The notes under the pieces are model-generated. The model saw nothing but the letters and a program-made list of their open reading frames with translations, was not told the DNA's origin and ran no database searches. Positions 10,516 through 21,600 of a stretch of DNA of 64,000 bases are shown in pieces. This stretch comes from Xylogone sp. PMI_703 (lineage: Eukaryota; Ascomycota; Leotiomycetes), in contig JAJTUQ010000003.1 of NCBI GenBank assembly GCA_021399445.1, forward strand, positions 2,790,001 through 2,854,000, read 5' to 3'. Position 1 is the stretch's first letter, and every line of letters starts with the position of its first letter. Position numbers and translations under genes: made by a program.

Positions 10516-12048
10516 TATAACTTTTGCTATCCTGGGTGATCTGGAGTTCTAAAGCCAAAAAGTCGATAATGAGTTCTTTATGTCCTGCTTCTATGTGTGT
10601 ACTTTTGCAGTGCCCGAGAAATAATGCTCCAAGATTTCGATTTAGTGCTTATTGATAACATGCAAAGAAAAATCATATAATTAAGATGAATAGAAACCAA
10701 AAGCGATATCTTTTTTAAAGTAGAGTCGTCAGATATGTGGCCTTGGATCTCATCGCGACTAGTTTGATGTCGGCGAACACTCTGTTAAGTGCGATTGGCT
10801 CAAACGGAGACCAGAAGCCGTGGCGCATAGCATTAGCGCCGCCACATTCTGCCGGGGGTTGTGGAACCATGACTTTATATTTTAGAATACGTAGATCCGG
10901 AATTAGGTTTGAGAGGGTGTTAGCCGCACATGTCTACACTTAGGAATGCGAGCGCCGAAAAAAGTCTGGGTCCGAATATCATTGAAACCTGGGTAATGGC
11001 AGTCTGATTGTTTTCGGAATAGATCGTCTCGAGTCAAGCCAAAAATACGGCTTATGTAACCAACACTAGCCGAATTAGATCTGGAGGTAGCTTATCCCAA
11101 CAACACTTTGGTGTCATCAACAATAGAGCAGGCAATGTAGTCTCAGCACAGAACTAATTATACATCTTGGAATAATCATTATAGTGTACGACTAGATTAC
11201 TTCTATTTTTCATGGCGACCCAACTAAAAGTCCTTTGTAGAGTGCAAGAATGGGAATGGCCCTAGAAATCAGGGGCAATCCGGCGGCAAAATCTGATATT
11301 GTATCAGGTCTCAGAAATTCCAACACGTAAACAGCTTTGTTAGTAGCTGGAATATGCTGCATTCATATTGAAGAAAGATAAAATGGCGAGATATAGCAGC
11401 GACCCGCCTAAAATCCCCATTGCCCCTCAATAAGTGAGTATGTAAGTAACTGGTGGTACACATTCTTATCGTATGTCCTGATTTCACCCCTTATCATGGC
11501 TCCTTGCTTTTACCTGGAGTTTGACCGCATCTATTGACGGAAGACATCCAAGCCAAAGGTTGAAATCTCGGTGTCAGCTCCTAGGGTGTCCTAAATATGA
11601 TCTCTTAGAATTTCCAAGGTAGCTTTTTGTTGCAATACATTGTCGTAGCATTCACTATAGATCATATCTGGCATAGAAAAAACCGCTTTTCTAGGATGAT
11701 AGTCTTTCGGTGCTCACGCTTAGTCCAAGCTTTTGGATTCTCCTCTGCCTTCTCTCAATTTCTAAAGATAGGTTGTAGAGTACCTGACTGCATAATGTGC
11801 CATGTAGGTGCTGAAGATGTCTGAATTTCGACTAGTTTCTTGTTGGCATGAGAATCCCAAATATCTATCTTGCTGAAAGCGGGGTGGTTAGTGCCGTGGT
11901 CATCTCATAGATTTATGACATACCTGATGAACTCGATTGGCGTTCAGAGCATATCATGATTACGTGTAGGGATCGCCCACCTGAAGTTCATTTTTGATTG
12001 TAGTATGATCGTCTTGAGTGGGGCGGGTTGGTTATAAGCAGCTCCCGC
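10516..12048. other. intergenic, AT-rich, no gene recognised
   Basis: About 1.5 kb between two minus-strand genes. Reading frames are short in all six frames and none shows a family motif or a convincing intron pair. It holds the 5' flank of the gene at 9475-10515 and the 3' flank of the F-box-type gene. Confidence 0.55.
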
Positions 12049-13227
12049 TTACCAGCCCAGGCAGAATTCTAGAAAGCTCGTTTCAGGTGGTCCGGAAGGG
12101 GATAGATACCAGCGCTCGCTCCGGTCCCACTTCCAGACAAAGCCATCAGGCCCTTGATGAACCAGTCGATTTTGCCTCGTCGAAAAGAGCTTCACCCTAT
12201 TATCAGCAAGAAGTTCTTTCATTGGCAACTTTGCCTTCTCTTCAAAGCTTCGTTGAATATCTCCACGACGGTGCGAGCTAGGAATGCCACTGGATCCAAG
12301 GGCATGGTTTTTCCATTTCACATCTGCAGGGTCTAAACCAGCACCTAAATCGATCCATGTCGTATCAGCCAGCGCACAACCTCGCTCTCCAAAGTCTTCC
12401 GCATCCAGGACGCAATCCATCCAACAATGAGGACATTTCATTGCTATTGCGCTGCACTGTTCTCGAGCTTCTAACTTGTCTAGTCTAAATCCCATCAGAT
12501 CCGATACCAACTCTCTATTCCAAGACCCAAACCATCTATGCTTACAGAAGCCGTATACTATCTCTCCCTTAGCCATCCTGTCAATGAATTCGGCGCGTCT
12601 GTTCCATGGGAGTAAAATCCATCTCTGAGATCGTATTAAAATTTCATTGCAGACAATTTGAGCGTCGACAGATACAAGAGTGGTTCTCCGTTCGGCCTGT
12701 CTGTATTCAACGTCTATATATTGAAAAGCTTCAAGAGGAAAGCCTATATCAACAGAAGAGCAATGCTGCTTCATTGCTAGCTGGATGTGAAGAAACTCGA
12801 TGGTATACGGCGACGAGTACAGAGGCTGATAACTTCCACTCAGCCAGGTGCAACGCAGGTCCTTCTCGGATAGGGCAAGTCGAGGCCATTTGATTTTGTT
12901 TATTCGATGAAGACAGATACATTTCTGGCATACGAAGTATTGCGGGCAGTCCTTTTCCAATAATGACAGAAATGTGAGCATGACGCTATGTGGCTCACTT
13001 CGTAAAGACTTCCAGAAGCGGTGTCCAAGTGTATCTTTTAATCGATGATTGCAAAGAGCAAAGCAGGCGCCAGATAATATTGGAAGCATGCTTGATACTT
13101 GGAGTATGATTTCTGGTGGGAGACGAAGTATTGGTGATGTAATCTCCTCTTCTATCTCAGCATCAGTTTTAATTTCAGTTTCAGCAGGAAACAAAAGTCT
13201 TCCCAAGCTGTTCCACAGCGAGGTCAT
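12049..13227 (-). CDS. F-box-type protein
   Basis: Single-exon gene, 392 aa. Near residues 33-72 it carries the fungal F-box pattern: L-R-L-P-P-E-I-I-L-Q-V, hydrophobic spacing, then an ALCNHRL-type segment and a Trp. This is followed by a cysteine-bearing stretch (YFVCQKCICLHR) and later CPHCWMDC, typical of large lineage-specific fungal F-box families. F-box proteins bring substrates to SCF ubiquitin ligases through Skp1; the rest of the chain would recognise the substrate, which cannot be read from sequence. The start is the first Met of the frame, shortly before a charged linker and the F-box. The 12.0-kb end sits right at the stop codon TAA. Confidence 0.75.
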   Translation of the reverse strand: MTSLWNSLGRLLFPAETEIKTDAEIEEEITSPILRLPPEIILQVSSMLPILSGACFALCNHRLKDTLGHRFWKSLRSEPHSVMLTFLSLLEKDCPQYFVCQKCICLHRINKIKWPRLALSEKDLRCTWLSGSYQPLYSSPYTIEFLHIQLAMKQHCSSVDIGFPLEAFQYIDVEYRQAERRTTLVSVDAQIVCNEILIRSQRWILLPWNRRAEFIDRMAKGEIVYGFCKHRWFGSWNRELVSDLMGFRLDKLEAREQCSAIAMKCPHCWMDCVLDAEDFGERGCALADTTWIDLGAGLDPADVKWKNHALGSSGIPSSHRRGDIQRSFEEKAKLPMKELLADNRVKLFSTRQNRLVHQGPDGFVWKWDRSERWYLSPSGPPETSFLEFCLGW

Positions 13228-14320
13228 TTTGATAATTTTGGATGTCCCTCTCTATATTTTTGGCTGTCATTCAAATCATACGTAGTTTCCTCGTGATTTT
13301 CGCATAATCCAACAAGTGCGTGATGGAACAGGTAGTTGAAGTTGTCGGGGTCAATTGTGAATCTCGAGGTGCATGCTGTAGCTAAGCCACAAGTACCCTG
13401 GGAGCTACTCCAGGAACCTAGATTAATATTACTGTATGGTCTCACACAAGAACAAGTAGACTAGCGCGAAATAAAGAGAAACATTTTACTTACTTTTACT
13501 TATCATATCCACAGTATTTGCCTATGGTGAATGTAGACAGATACTCCGAAAATATATTCGACTATGGAGCGTAGCTAGAAGAGATGCGCCGCTGCTGTAC
13601 AGTACTTTCAAGGGCTGCAATTATAGTGAATTTTGGGCTGTGCCTAGCCCGTAATACTAGTAGAGTTTGAGCTACTGATAGCGTCAAAGTACCGAATCTC
13701 ACTTACACGCACGTCTATTGAACTCTGGAAAGAGAAACATTTTATGCGCGAAAAAAGGAATATCGTGTAAGTATACGACGCCATTCAGAATCTTCCACCC
13801 GCCTGTTATTTGAATATCCCACACAATTGACATTTACAACATGGCTAAAGCATATGAAGATTCTCGTGAGTCATGGAAGCTAGGTGTGCAAAAATTGAAG
13901 CAGATCATGAGAAAGACTCTAACGCAGGGCGCTGAAGTGGACAAGATGGTATGGTCTATGTAATGACTAGAATTCAGAAAGGGCGATTTTATGTGAGGAA
14001 TAGTGGTCGCAATTCATAACTAATAGAGCGAAAAGTACCGTTTACTGTAAACAAAGCTATTTTGTATCAAGTACAGCATCAACTTCTAACTATAACTAGC
14101 TCTACTTTAAGTAATTGCAAATCTCTAGACTTTGAACAAGCTCGTGGGTGGGATTTGAGTGCTGAAGCCTTGCAACAGTAATTGTTCCTTTTGGACTGTG
14201 TTCACCGTTACTGCAAAGAACGCATGTAATTAGCGAGTACAAAAATAGGAATGAAATCCCGTTGTACCAAAAGAAACTAGTTGAGCTGCGGTTTGATGAA
14301 CCATATAACCTTCATCAGTC
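13228..14320. other. intergenic around the 13.84-kb small ORF
   Basis: Contains the 5' flank of the F-box-type gene, the possible 40-aa ORF at 13841-13963, and the 3' flank of the methionyl-tRNA synthetase. Nothing else could be supported. Confidence 0.5.
13841..13963 (+). CDS. possible 40-aa small protein
   Basis: A short ATG-to-stop frame with a good start context (ttacaacATGG). The predicted peptide is highly charged and helical-looking, beginning MAKAYEDSRESWKLGVQ and ending in a Trp-Ser-Met tail. It lies alone between the F-box-type gene and the methionyl-tRNA synthetase. I recognise no family; it may be chance, or the first exon of something longer (a GTATGG follows the codon for Met36). 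Low confidence. Confidence 0.25.
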   Translation: MAKAYEDSRESWKLGVQKLKQIMRKTLTQGAEVDKMVWSM

Positions 14321-16904
14321 TCAGGTTGCTGCAGATGTTTCAGCAGCTTTTGCAGCTTTCTTCAGTCGCTTCTTCTCTGCCTCTTTCTGCTTCGCTGCCT
14401 TTTTAGCAGCTGCTTTCTCGGCATCTAGGGCTTTCTGTTTACGAAGCTCTTCGCCTCCAAACGCCTCACGCCACTCTTCCAATTTTGCTGACGGAATTGG
14501 AGCAAACAGAAGTTGAGGCTCTCCAATGGCATGGCCCGGCTTGAGATTGTCACCTTCCCAGGTATCTGGGATGGAAAATATAGTAGTGCGTTGATCTTCA
14601 CTCGAGCTCTGTAGCCCCAATTGCCTAAAGATAGACTCGGCCGTTCCGGGCATGTAAGGAAATAGTAGACTAGCAAGAAGATGAATATGGTTTAGTGCTA
14701 AACCAACAACAGCATTACATCGACTGGGATCTTCGGTGAGGAGCTGATTACTGAGCTTGTTGTCTTGTAACAGCTTGTTCCCTAGTGCAGAGATACTAGC
14801 ATTGCTTGTCAGTCAAAACGCACTGATAATAGCCATCATATCGTTGGTATATGGGAAATAAACTAATACGTACGCAAGAATAGTCGTTAACCCTGATCGT
14901 AGCTTGGTGGCTTTAAGGCTTCTAATATACTCCTGTAGGAGTTTGTTTACTTCAGACTTGTGTTGTTCAAAGACAGGGTCTGATAGTGTAGCATATTCAG
15001 GAACCATTGCCCCCATCTTTGAATGACAAAACTTGATAACCCGCTGACATAAATTACCCAAGTTTTTGAGCAGATCGTTATTATTAGCATCAATAAATTC
15101 ACTTTATTTACGTTAGCCTACTTTCAGGAGACAGGAAATCATATAAAATCTGGTATAACTTACTCCCATTTGAATTCCGAGTCACTAGTTTCTGGACGTC
15201 TTGACAGCAGATAATAACGCCACACATCAGCGTCTATGCCAGTCTGTTGGGCCCCTGTTCCGAAAATCCCTATATTCCTACTCTTACTGAACTTGCCCCC
15301 TTCAAAGTTGAGATATTCCGTCGTAGATAGATGCTTTAGCATGGTCCAGTTTTCCTTCGTGCCGAGCTGACTCGCTGGAAAGATAATGGTATGGAATCTA
15401 GCAGGTAATTAGTTAAGGAAAAGGGTGATATATATATATTTGCATAAATTCTGCTTGAGTTACGTATTGAAGGCGAGCATGATGTTGTAGATTACTTACG
15501 GAACGTTATCTTTACCCATAAATTGTCCGCTTTTCAAGGCTTGTTAGTAAATAATCGAAGTGATACTTGCATACCCTTATAATTTAATACGTACAGTGTG
15601 ACTTCCTCTGGATTCTTCCACCACTTTTCCCAGTTTTTGCCGGACAAATCATCTTTATCAACCAAAGCTTTGGTAATCGATGGATAGCCAACTAAAAAAT
15701 TAGTATATATCAAGAAGAGATTGGAGAGTCGGAGTGCAAAACATACTGCAGGCGTCAAACCAAACATAAAAAACCTTCTTGGCATATTCCTCATTAGATA
15801 AACCCTCAAGATCCTTTGGAACTGCATGAAGCATATTTAGTACATATTATATTTAAAAAGACGTATGGGGATGATCTAAGTAAGACGCATAGCTCTGCAA
15901 CAACATACTTGGAACGCCCCATCGAAGATCTCGTGTTATCCCACGGGGCTTTAATCCCTTGTCAATCCAAGACTGAGTAATCGATGTGCAGTTGGGACTC
16001 CAGCCTTCCTTGGCCTTGTTAAACCATGATATGATATCGTCCTGTAGCGCATCCAAACGAAGGTAAAGATGCTTAGTGCTACGCCTTTCCGGCGTTGCTC
16101 CGTCAAGCTTGCAGCGAGGGTTTATGAGCCAGCCAGTAGCTTCGGAATCCTGTCCCCCGGTTTCACCTTGATCGTTTCTTTCTGGTTCCATGGGATCAAG
16201 GAGGTTACCACAGCCATCGCACTATAGATAAATTAGTCGTCAAATTGATAGCTTAGTAACAGGGCATTCAAACCTGGTCACCACGAGCACCCTGATAATG
16301 ACATATGCTGCATTCACCCTCAACATATCGATCGGCCAAAAAGGATGAATGACCGGGCACGGGACAGAATGCCTGTCTTGATTCGCGCTCCTCAATAAAT
16401 CCGTTGTTCCATAGCCGAGTAAAGATGTCTTGGGTGATTTGGGTATGTTCGGGAGTTGGAGTTTGTCCAAAGACATCGAAATCGATCTTAAACCATTCAT
16501 AGGTCTCCTTGTGTATTTTGTGATACTTCTGGCAAAGCTCCTCGGGTGTAACACCTTCCTCTAATGCCTTGGTTTCGGTGGCCGTACCATATTGATCAGA
16601 TCCGCACACGTACAGTGTCTGCAGCCCTCGTGCACGGCAGAATCGAGCGAAGACGTCTGCAGACTTCACTACCAGTTAGCAGGTGATTACCCAAAGCTCC
16701 ATGATCTTTTCCGGGTGGAAGAATTTACCAGGACACTGCCAATGATATTGCCCAGACTGTCACGGTCATGTCAGAGAACATTTTGGGGACGAAAGCGGGG
16801 CACATCTCGTACTGTGGAACATTATTCACATATGGAAGGGCACTTGTTATTAGTATATTTTCCCGACCAGGTATGGGAAGAATGGGGTGTTGTCGAGATG
16901 CCAT
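14321..16904 (-). CDS. methionyl-tRNA synthetase, cytosolic
   Basis: Charges tRNA-Met with methionine using ATP. Ten exons: 16904-16813, 16756-16729, 16663-16274, 16221-15909, 15821-15747, 15691-15595, 15529-15500, 15397-15164, 15101-14874 and 14795-14321. Together they give 1962 nt (653 aa) and every junction keeps frame. The class I HIGH-type motif reads VPHLGN, with the codon for His31 split by intron 1. The KMSKS-type motif is KFSKS at 377-381. Cysteines at the CPVPGH, CSIC and CDGCG segments form the zinc-knuckle region. FDACIGYPSIT and [16 protein letters not shown] are family signatures. The C-terminus is a Lys/Ala-rich helical tail ([17 protein letters not shown]). The start ATGGCATCTCG has a strong context and there is no mitochondrial presequence, so the cytosolic enzyme is most likely. 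Confidence 0.95.
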
Positions 16905-18812
16905 GGTTATTATGAGTTGACGTGTTGTGTATAGAACATGGGAGTACGTTTTGAGGATGAATTCCAGTCATCAATTGTGACACAGAGCTTAGCGAGGACT
17001 GTGACCCCTCCACGGCTGAAACCCCTGAGGCATAAACACAAGGCTGTAAGGCTCCCATGCATAATTAGTCCTCTTTCGTCTTAGGTTACGGGTGGCTAAT
17101 GCCAGAATCTTCCGTGCCTTGTGCTAACCTTAAATGACAATGATAGCTTGGGTGTCCACAGGGATCAGAACCCTTCAAGTGACAAGAGTTGGCGCCAATG
17201 ATTCGCAACTAAGCTGCTACAGTAGTCTGCGGTATGCGTTCTATGTTACACTCAAGTGGAATCGCCGCAGCAAGTACTCCGTACAGTATCCCTCCTTATT
17301 TCCATTCACCCATTATTCCCCCATTCCTCGTCAATGCTGCGCCTCGGCTCAGCTCTCCCCCAGAGGCTATGGCACCAGTTGCATGCACGCAATCACTGTA
17401 ATCGAATAGCGACTGGATCGATTAAATGCCAGCACTGTATGGAGTAAGATGACACTCCACTACGATCCTGTCAGCCTAGAAGAGGGGCCAAATAGGGAAA
17501 ACTTCAATCGCGTGGACATCCCTGCAGTTACATAAGCATATTCTTGGCAATGAGCTTAAGCTAACGTTAAGCTATTACCAGACGCCACACATTCATCACG
17601 CGTCCAAGTCATAGCCAAGAAACTTGTGCAAACCCTCAAATTGACAAGTAGGTTCAGAGTACCATCATTATAATTACATGCGTCATTACGTGCCTCGTCC
17701 TTAATAATCCAACAACAAATACATAAAGTCATCACTCCGCGCTTTTCCCCACCATTTGCTCCGTTACCACATTTCTTTGATTCCAATTCCGCCTTTACTC
17801 CATCCATATTTCAGTCCCTGCCACACCATTTTAAGACCTCATCACCAATAATTTCTTCCATACTCATATTTTCTAACCTTGTACCGTCCATTGTCACTTC
17901 TAGGCAATCATTGCCAGGTTCCCGCCGCCAATGATCCCTTCACGCAACAGATTCTCAGAATCTCTCAACCAACTACCGCTCAAATTCCTTCCAATCACAT
18001 CCAAATACACTCTCCCTCGCTGCAATATTCCTAGCGCTAGATCCTCCATTTCGAGACAGACCCGAGACTTGATAAGAAGTTTATGTCAACGTATCTCGAC
18101 GTTCGACCGGTAGTATAATATGATTGCCGTGTGCTGATTGCCAAAAGTAAATGCCATTTATAAGGACCAAACCAGGGTGTGGGTGTGCAGGCCTGGACAC
18201 CATGTAAGGTACGAGAGCTTTCCGCTGACATGAGACGCTGTCTGACCTGCATAGTATATTGCATTGCAGCAATCGGTCTCTGAAAGAGATATTCTAACAA
18301 GTTTCCCGGGAGCGGTTGCGATGTCTTTTCGGTATGAAGTTTCGCTCGTTCATTGATCCAAGGCAGGTTTCTTATCTATATTTCAGATGTTCAAATGTGG
18401 CGCTGGCCTTATATAAGGATGCCACACTTATTTTCTGGTATAATCTTCGATATGAAAGAGTGAAAATTCGCAGGCAGCTTGATTACTCTATGCCTATAGT
18501 GTAAAAGAGTGAGAATTGCAAGGTATTCGGATGTCTCAACGTGTGATGGAGTTGATTGGTAGCTAAACTATTTGGTCTTGGTGTAGGGCCCGATTGAGAC
18601 GTCTGTTGCTTCTTGTCATGCCTGAGCAATCTAGTTCCAAATAGTCTAACATTATTGTCTTTTTCTTTCGCAGCTTTTGCAGAAGTTAAACTATAATCGT
18701 TGATTGACCCTATGTACGATCTTGCTTACAGCTACATGATACATAAAAACTTCAAGCATTCCGTTGAAGAATATTAACCTTCTCTGTATGGTATGCAACA
18801 GTATAGGTTTAA
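16905..18812. other. intergenic, 1.9 kb
   Basis: Upstream flank of the methionyl-tRNA synthetase and the 3' flank of the small gene pair. A CT-rich, promoter-like stretch lies at about 17820-17930 before a weak plus-strand frame (listed separately). A strong-looking plus-strand acceptor (branch CTAAC, pyrimidine tract, CGCAG) sits near 18650-18672, but I could not attach it to a convincing exon. Confidence 0.5.
17931..18113 (+). CDS. possible 5' exon of a small basic protein
   Basis: An open frame of 60 codons preceded by pyrimidine-rich DNA typical of fungal transcription start regions and by the context gccgccaATGA. The N-terminus is rich in Arg and Ser with few acidic residues (MIPSRNRFSESLNQLPLKF), which is compatible with a mitochondrial presequence. 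A GTATCT donor inside the frame and the isolated acceptor near 18672 suggest it may be spliced, but no joined model is convincing. Could equally be non-coding. Confidence 0.2.
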   Translation: MIPSRNRFSESLNQLPLKFLPITSKYTLPRCNIPSARSSISRQTRDLIRSLCQRISTFDR

Positions 18813-19096
18813 CTATTGTGTTTGATTCAATCTGCCAACATTCTTCAACCTTTCTGCTACGTTATCATCCTTGAGTTGTTGTCGCTGAAGTTGAATCTCC
18901 GTATTAGTTTGCATGAGATCGATTCTCATCCTGCAAATTCTTTCTCGCCTGCTCTTAATAGTTAGTACTTATTATAAAATGAGAAATAATCAAGGGAAAT
19001 TCAAACATACATATATGAAGTAATACCAAAACCCAGTAATACAACAATATTCAAATTCCCACTGAGGGTGGTGTAATTTATACGAGTAGGCGGCAT
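18813..19096 (-). CDS. small single-span membrane protein with charged helix (candidate B)
   Basis: Two exons, 19096-19011 and 18948-18813, sum to 222 nt (73 aa). The 62-nt intron has textbook signals: donor GTATGT, branch TACTAAC, tandem acceptor GAGCAG. The product has a short polar start (MPPTRINYTTLSG), one hydrophobic stretch at about residues 15-28 (LNIVVLLGFGITSY), then a basic, Gln-rich, coiled-coil-like helix (RERICRMRIDLMQTN onward). This is the architecture of small inner-membrane assembly factors of mitochondria, but I do not recognise the family. It lies 50 nt downstream of a similar small gene in the same direction. Confidence 0.45.
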
Positions 19097-19146
19097 TTTA
19101 TGTCGAGGTCGTAGAATGCGATGTCAGCTTTCTATCAAAGCGATAT

Positions 19147-19354
19147 CTAAGTCCTCTTTTGTTCTTCGTTTTGCAATGTATTGAGAATAGTTTTGCTCTT
19201 ATCTAGCTCCACTCTTAGTTTTCTTTTTTCGTATGACCTAAATTTATTAATAAAGGATCATGGAGTCGAAGCGGGGATCTTACAGTTCTACAAAAGTGGC
19301 TGCGTAATATACTGTCATTAAACTGTATGCACCAGTGAGGAATTTTGGATGCAT
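19147..19354 (-). CDS. small single-span membrane protein with charged helix (candidate A)
   Basis: Two exons, 19354-19284 and 19237-19147, sum to 162 nt (53 aa). The 46-nt intron has donor GTAAGA and acceptor TTTAG. The product is MHPKFLTGAYSLMTVYYAAT followed by a Lys/Glu-rich helix (SYEKRKLRVELDKSKTI). As in candidate B, a hydrophobic segment comes first, a phase-2 intron follows it, and a charged coiled-coil-like tail ends the protein. The two stop/start codons are 50 nt apart, so the pair could be one bicistronic transcript. Family unknown. Confidence 0.4.
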
Positions 19355-19790
19355 GATTTATATTGTGGAATGAAGGAATATGTTTTAGAAATGCAAATCC
19401 TTACGGCTTTTATGCCTAGGTGTAGTCAGTCGGAATAGGAATTAACGTCAGCCTTACACATTTCGCCTGGCCTTGATCCTGTCAATTTCCATACAAATTT
19501 GCCCAGTCCAGAATCGAATAACTTCACACACGTAATATTCAATTAAGTCCTTCTATACAATTAGATTACTATGAATTGAACCTTTTCTAAGTAACTAATC
19601 AATCGGTAACCATGCGGAATACATTTTTCTACGTGTGTTACTCGCTGCCGAAAGTATATATACGTTCTGGATGGCTGTCTCGAAAATAGAAGTTGTCAAG
19701 TAGCAACAAAGTCTTGGAACAATACAAATTAGTATGAACCGCCAGGCAATTTGAAGTCTCTTTTGTTCTAGTACTAAAGTAGTGAAAATA
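19355..19790. other. intergenic, upstream of the small gene pair
   Basis: Contains a TATA-like GTATATATAC on the minus strand near 19655-19664. No gene recognised. Confidence 0.4.
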
Positions 19791-21305
19791 CTATTGTGAC
19801 TGATAACCCGTCAGCTCTAGCCAGACGGAGTAGCAAGGGCTCCAGAATATGTGCTCTACCCAGAAGAACTTTCGAAGAATATCCAGTGCCTCCTCCCATG
19901 TCATGAGATGCTGAGCGTGTGATACTTTGCGTAACATCGTAATGTACCAATCGTGCGTCTCCAGTTCTGAGTGTAATATTGCACCCATCATAAATAACCA
20001 GAATGCCACATCCAGGGATGAACAAAGATGGACACTCGGCGCTTTTAATGCATCCATAAGCCTGATAGCCTGTTCTTCTTCATATGCAGCTTCATCTGGA
20101 TAATGCACGAGACGCTCTAGGAAAATCTTGGACGCTATTAAAATACAATTCACAGAAGATAGTTCGTGGGGAAATTGCAGTCCAGACTGGGCGATCAGGA
20201 GTTCCTCAATTTCAAGAATGAAATAATTTAAGGCCGCATTTTGATCTAAAGTATTGCAGCTCTGCATTCGAGATACCGCTTTGGCAATATTAGATATTGT
20301 AACCATAGCAGCTGTAGTAACATCATTGGGCGCTCCATTAAAAGAATCAGCGGCTGTGGTAAAATCTTTCTGTCTGTAGAGATTGTGGGATATTGCGGCA
20401 TTGCTGACTGCGGTACTGCAAGTATACCGTTAGTTAAATGGGTATTGAGAATAACACTGGACGTGATTACCTGAGCAGCAGGTTAGTCAGCCATGGAGCG
20501 GGTTGGTATTGTGGTGTGGTAAACCGAATTTGCAACATTTGTTCCAAACCATTCATGTGTACCCTTGATGAATAATAATCACCCGCCACTCGCTGGGATG
20601 TTGTCAGCTTTATCCAGGGTCGCGGAAAATAGGAGAAGAGGAAGCCGGACGTCACTCATAGCTAATGTGAATACAGCACTTATGATACCATCACTTAAAG
20701 AAGTTGATGGGCTGTTAAGCCTTTCATTGATAATACGGATGGCTTGGCCTTTATGAAAGTTAACTGCCGATACATCGGATTTGCTCCAATTCCTCTTGGC
20801 ATATAAATTTGCTGCCAGATACAGCGTGGCTTCAAGCAATGCTTGTTCGGAAGATATCAGTTCTAACCAGTCGGACTCCTTGAAGTTATTCACTAACGCA
20901 TCCACTGTATCATCTTGAAAAAGAATCGGTCTAGAAGAATCGAATACTTTAAAGGAAAATGCTTTAGCTAATTACGTACGTATAATATGAGGTTTCATCA
21001 GCCAACTCACAGTAGCCAATAAAGAAGGTATTTTCGTCAACCATTGTGTTTGACCATAATGGCGGTGTAGGTGAACTACTAGCGTTTGATAGAGTTATAC
21101 TGGTAGACTGTTCTTCGGGAGTATCGCTTTGTTGAGATTCCAAAATCATCTGATGTGGCTTAGAGTGCAAGCACGCAGAGTCCACTGCGGCTCTCTTTTG
21201 TCGTCTACGAGTGAAGTTTACTCTTGTTGTATAACCTTTTACTACCTTTCTATCATTATTGTCTAGTTTAGGCCCTGTTGTTGTTATGAATGTTAAGTTA
21301 GGCAT
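19791..21305 (-). CDS. Fungal_trans_2 (PF11951-like) regulatory protein
   Basis: Four exons, 21305-21011, 20946-20651, 20592-20471 and 20415-19791, total 1338 nt (445 aa) with all phases consistent. The N-terminus MPNLTFITTTGP, followed by a basic patch (TRVNFTRRRQKR), is the usual start of these fungal regulator-like proteins that lack a visible Zn2Cys6 cluster. The C-terminal two thirds are helical, with ALLEATLYLAANLYA, SRVHMNGLEQMLQIR and WLTNLLLR typical of the domain. An in-frame Met 13 codons upstream (21344) is an alternative start. The third exon joins through a GTCCGG donor, the least standard of the set. A short-chain dehydrogenase lies just upstream in the same direction; a regulatory link is possible but only inferred from proximity. 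Confidence 0.8.
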
Positions 21306-21600
21306 CGTTTGAGCATACACGAGGAGCTGGGCGTAAATGTTCAATAGAGGGGCAGATTAAAGGGAGTCTCCAGATACAGGCTCGCATGGCTTAATCTTTT
21401 GCTTATATATGCAGGTCCCACTCATATCCGCATCTAACACGGATTAAGCATAGTGCAGATACATCAGTACGTAATCCTAGCAAAAGTTGCCACTTTTCGC
21501 AGTTTACTTAACCATAGCACTTATTTCAATTCAACGATGTTTCAAGCAAATCAAAAATTCCAATTACTTGACTATGACTTTTGTATCTCATCTGCAGTCT

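Noticed and set aside
18316..18504. Plus-strand 62-codon ORF
   Set aside because: It could contain an exon after a TTTCAG acceptor, but I could not join it to the frame at 17931 with plausible introns, and it has no recognisable motif.
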